DNA of 64,000 bases from the NCBI GenBank assembly GCA_902797395.1, contig CADBSO010000034.1:52517-116516 (forward strand), in the 5' to 3' direction. Each line of letters begins with the position of its first letter. Position 1 is the stretch's first letter. The translations under genes were made by a program, and so were the position numbers. Shown here in pieces: positions 28,486-38,104 of this stretch. The stretch comes from an uncultured Spirochaetales bacterium (GTDB taxonomy: Bacteria; Spirochaetota; Spirochaetia; Sphaerochaetales; Sphaerochaetaceae). Under the pieces are notes generated by a model. It worked only from the letters and a program-made list of their open reading frames with translations. It was not told the origin of the DNA and did not search any database.

Positions 28486-29475
28486 ATGGCTGATGAGGAT
28501 AAGATAGAGAAACCGAAGAAATTCAAATTGGGTTTTGCGGATTTCGATAAGAAGGAGCTTGATTCCATTAAAGATGGTGATGATAAGGAGTTCGTGTATA
28601 TCTTTAAATGTAAAAGCGCTTTTACCGTAACGCAGAAGATTGGTCCTCTGAATGTCAAAGTCGTTGAGGATAATGGGGGCAAGGTCTTTATTACCGCTAG
28701 TAAGGGTGAGGTCAATATGATGTCCGCTGATGGTCAGACTGATGACAAGAAGCTGGACTTCCAGTGCGATCCGAAGGAATTGAAGGTTCAAGGGTGCTGT
28801 CCTGCATTTGGCGGAGTTCCTGTCAAGTCGATAAATCCCCAGGCTGTAGGGTGCGTCCATCAGCCTGGAAACCTTTTCTGCAAGGGACAGGCGCAATATA
28901 ACTCTACTTCTGTTCCTCCTGTTCCGACTGTGGCTCCTGCTATCAGTATGGTTACTTTGCCGCAGCTCAATGTGAAACTTGAGGACGGAAAGGCTAAGAT
29001 AGTTAAAAAGGATGATCTTCAGGTTAAGCGAACCGGATGCAAGGGCGATCCGTTGGCAGTAGTAGGGGATAAGATCGAAATAGAGCATAAGTTCAAGCAG
29101 GATTCCGATGCTGTTCCTCCTATGCAGGCGCAGCTTAAGACTCTTCCAACTACTGGTGCCCCATGGCCTGCTATGATGCCGATCCAGTCGCAAAACACTG
29201 AAGGCAAACCCCAGGATATGAATGTCATGGCAAATGCGGCAGGTGTTGTTCCGGCTTGGCTTACTTTCATGCCTATGAGCGCAACCGAGTTCTACATGCT
29301 GAGCGATGCTATTGCCGGAAGTAAAGTGGTGGTTGATAATGCGATTACCGATCAGGGTGCTTCCACGAGCGTTTTCTGTGAGGGCAAGGCTGTGGCTTTG
29401 CAAGGTAATAACAACATTTGCTATAATGACTCGATTACCAGACAGCAGTGTCTTATAATCGATCAGAAAAAATAG
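28486..29475 (+). CDS. Possible PAAR-like tip protein, Gly/Pro/Cys-rich (329 aa)
   Basis: I do not recognise it with certainty. Residues from about 100 onward have a loose PAAR/DUF4280-like look: short Gly/Pro/Cys-rich turns such as VQGCCPAFGG, VPVKSINPQAVGCV and CKGDPLAVVGD, and a repeated C-terminal section (GSKVVVDNAITDQGASTSVF, CEGKAVALQGNNNICYND). Around nine cysteines are present. Its position next to three spike-like genes makes a tip or spike cap plausible. ATG 28486 follows AAAGGGG and is preferred over an upstream TTG. It has its own promoter. Confidence 0.4.
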   Translation: MADEDKIEKPKKFKLGFADFDKKELDSIKDGDDKEFVYIFKCKSAFTVTQKIGPLNVKVVEDNGGKVFITASKGEVNMMSADGQTDDKKLDFQCDPKELKVQGCCPAFGGVPVKSINPQAVGCVHQPGNLFCKGQAQYNSTSVPPVPTVAPAISMVTLPQLNVKLEDGKAKIVKKDDLQVKRTGCKGDPLAVVGDKIEIEHKFKQDSDAVPPMQAQLKTLPTTGAPWPAMMPIQSQNTEGKPQDMNVMANAAGVVPAWLTFMPMSATEFYMLSDAIAGSKVVVDNAITDQGASTSVFCEGKAVALQGNNNICYNDSITRQQCLIIDQKK

Positions 29476-29546
29476 GAATGCCTATGAAAAGCAGCGGGAA
29501 GGGATTTGCTTTCTCAGGTTTTGAGATGTTTTTGGAGGTATTTTGA

Positions 29547-32432
29547 ATGTCAAAGAATAAAAAGCCATTCAATGTATATGAGTATGGGGATGGTTCGTAT
29601 GCGTATTTTGCCGTAGTAACGAAGAATTACGATGATTCGGACAAGCCTGCGCATTTCAATGAAATACAAGTGCAGGCCGTTCCGTATGGCGTTGATTACA
29701 CGGCGCATGAGGAGAAATTTGGCAATATTGATACCGAAGAGGGAAAAGTATGGCTTCCATATCTGACCGATTTGGTTGGATATGATACGACGGCGCCAAA
29801 GGAATCGGCTAAGAATGATACCCAAGGCTATGGTTTTCATCATTTGCCTGAGGTCGGAAGCCTTGTGATTGTTTTGGCTGTAGAGGATGGTTTTCCTGGA
29901 TTTTCGCAGCATATTGTTATAGGAAATTTCTGGAACAAGCAGCTCATGCCTCCGCAGCTTGATAGGCTTTCGTATTCGATTGCTAAGAAGTATAAATACA
30001 ACATGAAGCATCTCGGTTCTGATAAGGACAACGGGAAGGGCAAGCCCGAAGAGATGCAGGCGCTTGCGAATACGCCGTATTATAGGACCAAGGCGGGGAC
30101 CACATTCATTCGTGATGAGCTGAAAGGTGTTTTCGGTTTTTACAGGATGCCGAAGAAAAAGGATGATGCCAAAAAGAAGAACAAGCTCACAAGCTATTTT
30201 ATGTTTGATGAGTGGGAAGGCAACCTTGACATCAAAGTCAATACTTTTTCAGTTACGGCCAAGAAGATAAATATCCGTGTCAAAAACAACCTTGAAATCA
30301 ATAACAAGGATAATTCCTTTCTGTTTGGAACCAATAAAGGATTGTTGGATATAAATACCGCAGGAGGGAATGATCCGGACGGTCTCACTATAGAAGCGAA
30401 GGATAAGATATCCATTAAGGGCAAGAAGGTGAACCTCAACAAGGGTAATCCACCAAAGGATGTGGAGCCGAAGAAGCCTCGTCGCCTTGAGATAACTAGC
30501 AAGACCGGTCCGGATGATGAAGAGGAAACTCCAGAAGTATGCAATTTGGCAGTGCGCAAGATCATAGAGATAAATGTTTTGCGTCGCGGTAAGGAGTACA
30601 TAGGCAATGGTAAAACCATAAGGCTTGATAAGGGCGTTCAGGCGGTCTTAACTGGTCGCAAGTCTCAAGGCAATTTGGAGAATCAGACTGTAACTTGTAG
30701 GATACAGCTGACAGAGGATGATGTGAAGGCGGTTCTCGCCTTGATAGATGAGGAGTTCAAAGGCGCTCGCATGTATGCGCCTGAATCGGTTTCTCTGGTG
30801 CCGTCCGATACGACGCTTTTGACGCCGGAGGAGAATGGGGTGGTGGATGGCTTGAAGGCTTATGTCGAACAGCAGAAAGGGTTGCAGGATGCCGGTGCGA
30901 AGTGGCAGGAGGTCCGCGCTAAGCTGAAGGATCTTTTTGTTGAGGCCACATACAAGGCGAATCTTAAGGCTGCTGGGAAAGGAAAGGCGGTTGATGTGGT
31001 TTGGAAAATCATCTTTTCGTATTCTGCTCCTGAAGATGGTGAGAGTTTCGTTGTCAGGGTTCATTGTCTGAATCTTGATGATGGCAAAACATTTCCGGGG
31101 AAGGCTTATGCGGTTGGGGATCGCAACGTGATAGCGCCTGCGTATGATAAGGTGATCGAGCTTACAAAATCCAAGACCACGAATTCGTGGGGCGAGATTG
31201 TCAAAGCGCACAGTAGCGAGTTGGCGCCTCTCTTCACTAGCAAGAGTTACTATGTTAATGTTCCTGCCAGCCTTGGTAAGGCTACTGCTAAAGGTAGTAC
31301 GGTGTCGATTGCCGGAGCTGGCGATTATTTTGAAGTTCCGGGTGTTGTGAAGTTCACTGTTTCGGCAGCTGGTGTTTTCAATTCGGAAAGCAATGCCGTG
31401 GATCAGTTGAATGTTACCACGATTAAGCCTGCGTATGATGTGGGTAGCGCAGATAAGAGCGCAGATAAGAGCGCAGATAAGTTCACTGCGGAGAATTATG
31501 CTAAATTCAGCGTTGTAAAAGGTGACAATAGGGCGCCGAGTGCTGTTTCCGGATTGCTGAATCCGAAGAGCAGATTTAAGGATCCGGATGCCAAAAAGGG
31601 AGCGGATGTTTATGTGATTTACAAAGTTGTCCGCAGTTTGCCGGTGTTTTTGTTCTGTAGAAGCGTTGTGGATGTTAGTAAAATGGATTCAGAGAAGGGT
31701 TTTTCAGCGGAACGCAAGCAAAACATAAAAAATGTCAATGATGGAATTTTTCCGATTTTTGAGGATGATGTGTACGGTGAGACGTCAGCGTTTAAAAGCA
31801 TGTCTGGTAATGTTAGTGTATATGGCAATTCTCTTTGGACGCTGACGAGTTGTGCGTCCAAATCAGAAAAATATCGGAATCTCTTGAATGATGTTCCTGA
31901 AAACGAGGGGATGCTTTATATTGAGGATTCCAGGATTGGAAGGTGCAAGCTTGCCGGTTATCTCAAGGGATCTGATGCTTACAGTAAGAATGCTGATAAG
32001 GATAATATTCTGAAATACAAATATGAGAGAAATCCGGATAAGCCCAATGAGCCAAAAGTCAGCGGAACTTGGAAGATTGCGTGCTATGCGTATTCTACGG
32101 ATGAGCATGGCAACATAGCATCTGCTAAGGACTATATCGAGAATGAGGATCGCACTAGGAAAAAGGGCGGAGTGAAAAAATATTACAAATATTCAACATG
32201 TACTCCGTGTTTTAGCAAATGGATCAGGATTGATGAAGGTAGCATAGCGGAGGGAATCATTGGGAGCATAAATTCAGGCGGGATAAATAAGGATTTTTTT
32301 GAAAATGTGAAGAATTATTCCTTTGCGTTTATATCGACATATAAAGGCAAGGGCAGTTCTGAGGTTTATCGTAGTCCTGAGCTTGAGGCTATGCATCGCC
32401 TTTACATGGAAAAGGCAAAAGATAAGAAATGA
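29547..32432 (+). CDS. Large OB-fold spike protein (961 aa, paralogue B)
   Basis: Paralogous to the 924-residue protein at 12512. The N-terminal OB-fold shows NVYEYGDGSYAYFAVVTKNYD, HFNEIQVQAVP, VWLPYLTDL and LPEVGSLVIVLAVEDGFPGF, then QHIVIGNFWNKQLMPPQL. A beta-helix-like stretch follows (NLDIKVNTFSVTAKKINIRV, SIKGKKVNLN), then a long C-terminal region of unknown fold with the shared VRSLPVFLF and VSVYGNSLWTL stretches. It ends with a Lys-rich tail (DKK). ATG 29547 has GGAGG at 29534-29538. Two such proteins at the two ends of the cluster may be alternative tips. Confidence 0.65.
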   Translation: MSKNKKPFNVYEYGDGSYAYFAVVTKNYDDSDKPAHFNEIQVQAVPYGVDYTAHEEKFGNIDTEEGKVWLPYLTDLVGYDTTAPKESAKNDTQGYGFHHLPEVGSLVIVLAVEDGFPGFSQHIVIGNFWNKQLMPPQLDRLSYSIAKKYKYNMKHLGSDKDNGKGKPEEMQALANTPYYRTKAGTTFIRDELKGVFGFYRMPKKKDDAKKKNKLTSYFMFDEWEGNLDIKVNTFSVTAKKINIRVKNNLEINNKDNSFLFGTNKGLLDINTAGGNDPDGLTIEAKDKISIKGKKVNLNKGNPPKDVEPKKPRRLEITSKTGPDDEEETPEVCNLAVRKIIEINVLRRGKEYIGNGKTIRLDKGVQAVLTGRKSQGNLENQTVTCRIQLTEDDVKAVLALIDEEFKGARMYAPESVSLVPSDTTLLTPEENGVVDGLKAYVEQQKGLQDAGAKWQEVRAKLKDLFVEATYKANLKAAGKGKAVDVVWKIIFSYSAPEDGESFVVRVHCLNLDDGKTFPGKAYAVGDRNVIAPAYDKVIELTKSKTTNSWGEIVKAHSSELAPLFTSKSYYVNVPASLGKATAKGSTVSIAGAGDYFEVPGVVKFTVSAAGVFNSESNAVDQLNVTTIKPAYDVGSADKSADKSADKFTAENYAKFSVVKGDNRAPSAVSGLLNPKSRFKDPDAKKGADVYVIYKVVRSLPVFLFCRSVVDVSKMDSEKGFSAERKQNIKNVNDGIFPIFEDDVYGETSAFKSMSGNVSVYGNSLWTLTSCASKSEKYRNLLNDVPENEGMLYIEDSRIGRCKLAGYLKGSDAYSKNADKDNILKYKYERNPDKPNEPKVSGTWKIACYAYSTDEHGNIASAKDYIENEDRTRKKGGVKKYYKYSTCTPCFSKWIRIDEGSIAEGIIGSINSGGINKDFFENVKNYSFAFISTYKGKGSSEVYRSPELEAMHRLYMEKAKDKK

Positions 32433-32524
32433 TGAAAGCAATTGCGAGGGAACGTCGTAGGGGCGTAGGCCTGATAGTTTTCCGTGTATGTGGACTTGAC
32501 ATGATGTTGGGAGGAGATGTTTAG

Positions 32525-35500
32525 ATGAAACCTGCATATTGTAAAGAAATTAAGATCAGAGTTGAGGATCAGAAGACAGGCGAGATAGTGGATTGCAAAT
32601 ATGATCTCGAGCAGTATTTCAAGTCCACTTTTTCAGATAATCCGGAAGCGGCGAGCAAAGCCGATATAAATCTTCAGAAACAGCGCGATGATAACGATGG
32701 GCTGCTTGCTGGACACGGGGTGGATTTTGATATCGTCCTATGCTCAGATGATTTGTTCAAGGTGTATTACATACCCCTCTTCAAAAGGCAGGCCGAGCCT
32801 TCTGCGAGTTCCGCGCAGGATGTGGCTTCCGGCAATCCGGAAGTCATGATGATTGCTGGAAAGAACACTAGAGAGGTTATTACCGGGTATGAGGCGGCTC
32901 TTGGCGCGGTGGTCGATAATGTGCGTAAGAAGTTCAATATGTCCGATCCAAGGGTGTTTGATTTGGCAAGACAGGAGCCTAGGCTCAAATACCTTAAGAG
33001 TGAGAAGGTTGATGGTAAAGACCCTTATGAAAAATATCCTTTGCCTAAATCCGGCGGATTTGAAATGGCAGGTGTGATTGGATGGCGTAAGGTCTATCTT
33101 CCTACTAGCGATGCGAACACGCCTCCGGTTGATGATTTTCTCTACATTACCGATAACGGTCAGGGCAACCTTCTTTCATGGGCAAAAGAAGCCGCTACTA
33201 GTTCCAAGCAGATTGGGGTGATTTATCCTAAGAAGGGCAAGGACACATGGCATGAGATGAATAAGGATGAGAAGAATGATCCTAAAGATCCGAAATTTGT
33301 TCCAAGCGGAACGCATTTCATACTTGACATTCAGGGAGAGATGGGTTCATTTGACGGAAACTTCGACTGGAAGAATCTTCTTCTTCCTGCGGTTCCGCTC
33401 GCTGGACTTGCCGGATATCTCCTTCATCCCGATCCGGATCCGACGCCTACTCCTACTCCTGGTCCTACTCCGGTGCCAGTAGAAAAGAATAAGGTTTATG
33501 CCAATAGTGCTAGATTTTTCGTGTTGGGCAATGATTACCTTAATAAATACGGAATTGAGACAAAATTGGGCGAGCTGGCCGATTTTGATTCCAAATATAA
33601 GGAATGGATTGGAAATAAGTGGTTGCCGTGGGATGGTGCAAGTGGCGTTGTCTATTACGGGGCCAAGGCAGAAGGTGAGCTTAAGATTAATCCTGCGGAG
33701 TGTAATTATGCGGTTCATCAGTCCAATGGCGTTCGAATCGATTTCGATGGCAGGTGGTCAAGTCTGCCCGCTCTTCCTGAGTTCGCTGGAATTCCGAGAA
33801 ACAAATCGGATCTTTCCGAGGGCTATTATGCTGATGACTATTTCGGGCGTTTTGATTTTGTCAAGCAGAAATTCGGGAAAATCAGCACCGGAGAGAATGG
33901 CGCTCTTGCCAAGCCTCTTACCGGCAGCAATTGGCTTGATACTTTGAAGGCTGGCGGAAACGATGTGCCGTTGATTTCTGATGGGCAATGGGTTACGGAA
34001 GATGGAAAGATCGAAGTTTCGGATATGAAGTTTTATGCGATGTATACCCTGAAGCTTTTTGTCGGATATTATGTGTATGACTACAACTTCTCGGCGTGGT
34101 CGCAGCTTGGCGAAGGCTATTGGGTGAACTATGGAAGCCCGTTCCCTGAGATAAAGGGATATAATCTTCCTTCATCGGATAAAAATGCAAGCGGTTCTTC
34201 GCTTATGTCGTATGTCGGCAAGTGGATAGTATCCAATCTTGCTCCTTTCGGTGGATCGAATGTGTTCGGCATAGATAGCGCCAAGATCATAAAGGGCGCT
34301 GAGGATAACATCCCAACTTATGCGACTAGCGAACTTGGGGATCGTCCTGCGATAACCGCGCCTACATATGTTTATGCGGCCTATCAGGCTTCCGAGATGA
34401 CATTCATATGGTATGTCTATCAGTATGAGAATGATAAGACCGACAGCGGAAAGTGGGTTGAGTTCTACAAGAAAACCGGTGTTCCTCTTCAGGCGGATGC
34501 GTATGTCATAGATAATGATGGCGGCTTTAGAACCGAGTATGAAAATGCTGTTAATAATGATGCCGCTGCTCTTAGTCTTTTGGATGGAAGATATTCTTTC
34601 TCCGGAGATTGGCTTCTTATAAAGGATAATGCCGATGCGCCGACCGACATACTGAAGACCGGTGATCCGGCGATTGCCAACAAGGGAGAGACCTTTACAT
34701 ACGATGATTTCAAACAGTCGAAGGTCAAGACCCAGGCGAACTCGAATCGTGCGACATATTGCTTCTATGCCATATACGATCCGAACAAGTCCTATGAGGT
34801 CAGGTTCTATGTGGTTTCCAAAATATCTGAAGGCAAGATCCAGTGGGAGGAAGTCAAGGCGCCGTCTGATGCTAAGTGGAGCAAGATAGTCTCGAAGGAG
34901 GAAGTAGCCGAGGACAAGCCGTTTGATATCAAGCTTCCTTCCGAATTCGACAAAGCGAAAGTCGATCTGACGGACGAGAGCTTTGAGTTCAGAGGCAAGT
35001 ACGAGTTTGCGAATGCCTGGTATGTTAGGAAGGGCGCTGATGAGAAGGAAGGCTATGCGGATCATGGTGATTTCGATAAGGCTTCGCTTTGGTTCGAGTC
35101 CTCTTCTCTTGGATATGAGCTTGATTCCAGCATCTTGGAAAAGGAGCATAGCGTAGTCAACGGTCTTGTCGATGGCGATAATGACAAGTTGGCGCTCATG
35201 CTTGATGAGGATGCGACTGAAACCGTATATAAGCTTTATGCGATATACGACAAGATCTATACCGTCAAGTTCAAGCTTTTCAAATCCGATCGTATTCCAA
35301 AGACTATTCAGCCCAAGGATTGGGATACCGTGTTTGAGGCTCCGATAAAGCCCGGACAGACAATATCGTACAAGGATTTGTCTATGGATGGCAAGACGCT
35401 CGGCAGCATTATAAGCGGCTTGGATTCTACATTGCTTAATCCTCAGTGGGATCTGACCGGAGGAAACAAGTATGAATTTTCAGGATGCTGGTATAATCCG

Positions 35501-37786
35501 GATCCGAAGGATCAGACGCTTAACTGCTTGAACTTGAATTCCGCATTCTTCAAGTTTGTTTTCACCAAATTCACCGAATCGACAAAATCCGACTTCGAAA
35601 AGTTGTGGAATTTCAACGATGAGGACAATGATAACAAATATAAGGCGCCGCGTAGTGTCACATTTAGTCCGGAATCTGATGATTTGCATGTGAATAAAGA
35701 GGAATCCTGCGTTGAGTTCTACGGCGTTTGTCTGCAGAGCAAGAAGCAATATACGGTTACGTACTATGTGCCTAAGGCTGGCAAGGAAGGGGAGGATCCG
35801 ACCGAACTCGAATGGGAGAAGATCAGCGAGGTTACGGATAGCGTGAAATTGAGCGATCCCTGTGCTTATGTATCTGTTCCCGATATGTCTGAAGCGACTG
35901 TTACGCTTAATGCGATGGAGGGGTCTGGGAAGGATTCTAAGCCTCGTGTGGGCACATATGAATTCTCTTGGATGTGGAATGTTGCCGAAAAGACAGATTG
36001 GTTTTCTGGAATCAAGCGCAGAAAGTCGCATGGCAATGATAAGCTTAAGCTGATTGTTGATTCTGCTGCGAATTTGGTTGCGGATCCGAATAGTGATCCC
36101 AAGTCTATTGATTTCTCTATTGATTTCGATGGCATAGACGAGGATAATAGGGATAAGCTCAAAATCATGCTGAATGATGAGGAAGATACTGTATACAATT
36201 TGTATGCCGTATATGATAAGACCTTTGAAGTTGAGTTCTATATTATCGGAGACAAGTATGAGAAGATTCCTGATGGCAATGTCTTCTGGTCGGATGAGCC
36301 TCAGAGTAAGGGGAACAAGCCTGTGTGTTCCGGCACTATAAAGGAAGGTCAGCTCTTGTCCGTTGAGGATATCAAGTATAGAGGCAGTGATACGATCAGA
36401 ATGAAGCATGACAATTTGCGCAAGGATGAGAATATCGCTGGAATCGCGCCCATATGGGGATTGGAGGGAGGAAAGACGTATTTGCTTCTTGACGCATGGT
36501 TCAATCCTTCCGATAGCGATAGCGATGACATGAGTGATCCTGCTGCCGTTTCCGAACATTGCTTCGCTGGGAAAGAGGATGATGGGAAAATCAAAGCGGC
36601 TTGGGACTTGCTCAAAGAGGAACAGGGCAATATGAGAAGGTACAACACTAAGGGTGCTGCGAAGTTCAATCCGTATGATGATGAGCCGAACTTCCATGTG
36701 GATAAGAAGGATGGCAAAATTAAGTTTTATGCCCTCTATCTGCCTGCATCCGGAGTCGAATACATGTTCTATGTTGTCAAGGATTTCGCCGAAGAGCAGT
36801 TCGAGTGGGCTCCATACGAGTTCAGTGATGTCGAGGGTGCGGCCGAGCAAGCAGTTCATACCGTCGAGTACAAGAAGGATATTCCCGATCCGGATAAGAT
36901 AAAGCCGGTGCCGGATGTCCCCAGCACGAAGACGATAGCTGGCAGCACGATTGCCGCTGGCGGCTCGAACAAGCTTGTGTTCAAGGGCTGGCGTAGGATT
37001 GATAGCAGCGACTTCCTCAAGACCTCTACGAAGGCTGAGGAGTGTTTTGATGTGAATGATGATTCCGCCAAGGATCTCTTATATGCTTGCGCTTGTCAGC
37101 GTGTGGCGAAGAAGTCCCTGGTCGAGAAGGACAAGATGTACTGGAACAAGGGCGGCTTCGTGAGTCCGATGGTTTCGGAAGCTAATCTCGAAAGTCCGTT
37201 CATATATGTTGCGGTCTACGAGTACCAGCAGTCCTTCATCGACTTCGTTACGACAAAGCCCGCATACGCCAACCTTTCGGTCATGGCGTCCGCCGGATAC
37301 GCATACGGCGACACGGATACCATCAACAAGCTGATAGAAGGTCAGATAGAGCTGTCGGCTGGCAAGGGCTGGGAGTTGAGCGTGGAGCGCTTCAAGTACA
37401 GGTACAACCCGGCGCTGCCCGGAGTTGTGGCTAACGGAGCCTCCAACAAGTACACCCGGACGCTTGGCGAGGATTCCGGCATCAAGGAGCGCGCGATCGA
37501 CATCCATGAGGGCGCCAAAGGAGATTCCAAGTCGGTGTTCAGCAGGCAGGACTTCGAGTGTGCGGTCTGGTGGATAACCAATCCGTCGGGATATGTGATG
37601 CCCGTGGGATTCTACACCAAGGGAATGGGCGAGTTCAGCATGCCCGCTAAGGGCTCGGCGGTCGGGACCGCACCGTCGTTCACTCCGCAGAGCAGTTCCT
37701 CTTCCGGAAATTCGGGTGACGGGTCAGGTGACGACAACTCTGGTTCTGCAGCAACGCAGAATAATAGTAGCAGAAGGCGAAGGTAG
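32525..37786 (+). CDS. Giant repeat-domain protein (1753 aa), InlB-B-like modules
   Basis: Function unknown. Residues 1-282 are a unique domain (MKPAYCKEIKIRVEDQKTG...). A hydrophobic segment near 284-301 (LLLPAVPLAGLAGYLL) and a Pro/Thr-rich hinge lie next. From about 320 on there are repeats beginning with 'xYxVxFYVV' and ending '..YxLYAIYDK', with an internal 'FxGxWY' strand (examples YEVRFYVVSK, YTVKFKLFK, YTVTYYVPK, EVEFYIIGDK). This is the layout of Listeria-Bacteroides/InlB B-repeats, used in surface adhesins and fibres; homology is inferred. The last ~230 residues differ in composition and end in Ser/Gly-rich SSRRRR. ATG 32525 follows GGGAGGAG. A fibre, tape-like scaffold or cargo role is possible. 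Confidence 0.55.
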   Translation: MKPAYCKEIKIRVEDQKTGEIVDCKYDLEQYFKSTFSDNPEAASKADINLQKQRDDNDGLLAGHGVDFDIVLCSDDLFKVYYIPLFKRQAEPSASSAQDVASGNPEVMMIAGKNTREVITGYEAALGAVVDNVRKKFNMSDPRVFDLARQEPRLKYLKSEKVDGKDPYEKYPLPKSGGFEMAGVIGWRKVYLPTSDANTPPVDDFLYITDNGQGNLLSWAKEAATSSKQIGVIYPKKGKDTWHEMNKDEKNDPKDPKFVPSGTHFILDIQGEMGSFDGNFDWKNLLLPAVPLAGLAGYLLHPDPDPTPTPTPGPTPVPVEKNKVYANSARFFVLGNDYLNKYGIETKLGELADFDSKYKEWIGNKWLPWDGASGVVYYGAKAEGELKINPAECNYAVHQSNGVRIDFDGRWSSLPALPEFAGIPRNKSDLSEGYYADDYFGRFDFVKQKFGKISTGENGALAKPLTGSNWLDTLKAGGNDVPLISDGQWVTEDGKIEVSDMKFYAMYTLKLFVGYYVYDYNFSAWSQLGEGYWVNYGSPFPEIKGYNLPSSDKNASGSSLMSYVGKWIVSNLAPFGGSNVFGIDSAKIIKGAEDNIPTYATSELGDRPAITAPTYVYAAYQASEMTFIWYVYQYENDKTDSGKWVEFYKKTGVPLQADAYVIDNDGGFRTEYENAVNNDAAALSLLDGRYSFSGDWLLIKDNADAPTDILKTGDPAIANKGETFTYDDFKQSKVKTQANSNRATYCFYAIYDPNKSYEVRFYVVSKISEGKIQWEEVKAPSDAKWSKIVSKEEVAEDKPFDIKLPSEFDKAKVDLTDESFEFRGKYEFANAWYVRKGADEKEGYADHGDFDKASLWFESSSLGYELDSSILEKEHSVVNGLVDGDNDKLALMLDEDATETVYKLYAIYDKIYTVKFKLFKSDRIPKTIQPKDWDTVFEAPIKPGQTISYKDLSMDGKTLGSIISGLDSTLLNPQWDLTGGNKYEFSGCWYNPDPKDQTLNCLNLNSAFFKFVFTKFTESTKSDFEKLWNFNDEDNDNKYKAPRSVTFSPESDDLHVNKEESCVEFYGVCLQSKKQYTVTYYVPKAGKEGEDPTELEWEKISEVTDSVKLSDPCAYVSVPDMSEATVTLNAMEGSGKDSKPRVGTYEFSWMWNVAEKTDWFSGIKRRKSHGNDKLKLIVDSAANLVADPNSDPKSIDFSIDFDGIDEDNRDKLKIMLNDEEDTVYNLYAVYDKTFEVEFYIIGDKYEKIPDGNVFWSDEPQSKGNKPVCSGTIKEGQLLSVEDIKYRGSDTIRMKHDNLRKDENIAGIAPIWGLEGGKTYLLLDAWFNPSDSDSDDMSDPAAVSEHCFAGKEDDGKIKAAWDLLKEEQGNMRRYNTKGAAKFNPYDDEPNFHVDKKDGKIKFYALYLPASGVEYMFYVVKDFAEEQFEWAPYEFSDVEGAAEQAVHTVEYKKDIPDPDKIKPVPDVPSTKTIAGSTIAAGGSNKLVFKGWRRIDSSDFLKTSTKAEECFDVNDDSAKDLLYACACQRVAKKSLVEKDKMYWNKGGFVSPMVSEANLESPFIYVAVYEYQQSFIDFVTTKPAYANLSVMASAGYAYGDTDTINKLIEGQIELSAGKGWELSVERFKYRYNPALPGVVANGASNKYTRTLGEDSGIKERAIDIHEGAKGDSKSVFSRQDFECAVWWITNPSGYVMPVGFYTKGMGEFSMPAKGSAVGTAPSFTPQSSSSSGNSGDGSGDDNSGSAATQNNSSRRRR

Positions 37787-37813
37787 TAGCGTTTATTGCT
37801 GTTTTTGATTTTT

Positions 37814-37862
37814 CAATCTGAAATCATTATCTTAAATGAGAAGGTTTCAGATTGTTTTTTTT
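37814..37862 (+). terminator. Intrinsic terminator after the giant protein gene
   Basis: CAATCTGAAA (37814-37823) pairs perfectly with TTTCAGATTG (37845-37854), followed by eight T. The 21-nt loop is unusually long but the stem and T-tract are clear. Confidence 0.85.
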
Positions 37863-37877
37863 ATAAGGCAGTTTGAG

Positions 37878-38081
37878 ATGGATTTTGAAGAGGAGCGCAT
37901 TACCAGGAAATACGGATCTGAGATTTTTTCCTTCCCGCCTAGAGTGTGGGCTGATATCGCGGCGAATGTGCGCAGCGAGGTTATGAGATGGGTGAGGAGC
38001 AAAAGGTCTGAGATCGATGATGATGATTACTGGGAGCTTTTGAGAAGGGGCGAAAGGGCGCTTGATGAATTGGGCTTTTAG
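37878..38081 (+). CDS. Small charged protein (67 aa) between giant and hub genes
   Basis: Unknown function. The sequence is helical and highly charged (RITRKYGSEIFSFPPRVWAD, EVMRWVRSKRSEIDDDDY, WELLRRGERALDELGF), like small CIS adaptor or chaperone proteins, but no family is recognised. The ATG at 37878 is chosen because the frame's upstream ATG at 37836 lies inside the terminator. The weak AAGGCAG sequence serves as ribosome-binding site. It is followed closely by a hub gene, 23 nt after its stop. Confidence 0.55.
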   Translation: MDFEEERITRKYGSEIFSFPPRVWADIAANVRSEVMRWVRSKRSEIDDDDYWELLRRGERALDELGF

Positions 38082-38104
38082 CAATGGAGACATGAGGTTG
38101 GCAT

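Noticed and set aside
27853..29403. Minus-strand open frame of 516 codons over the spike end and the tip-like gene
   Set aside because: It crosses two plausible plus-strand genes, has no recognisable domain, and is explained by codon bias of the sense strand.
37836..37877. Upstream ATG extending the 67-residue gene by 14 codons
   Set aside because: This ATG lies in the terminator loop and its T-tract would be translated; the ATG at 37878 is better.
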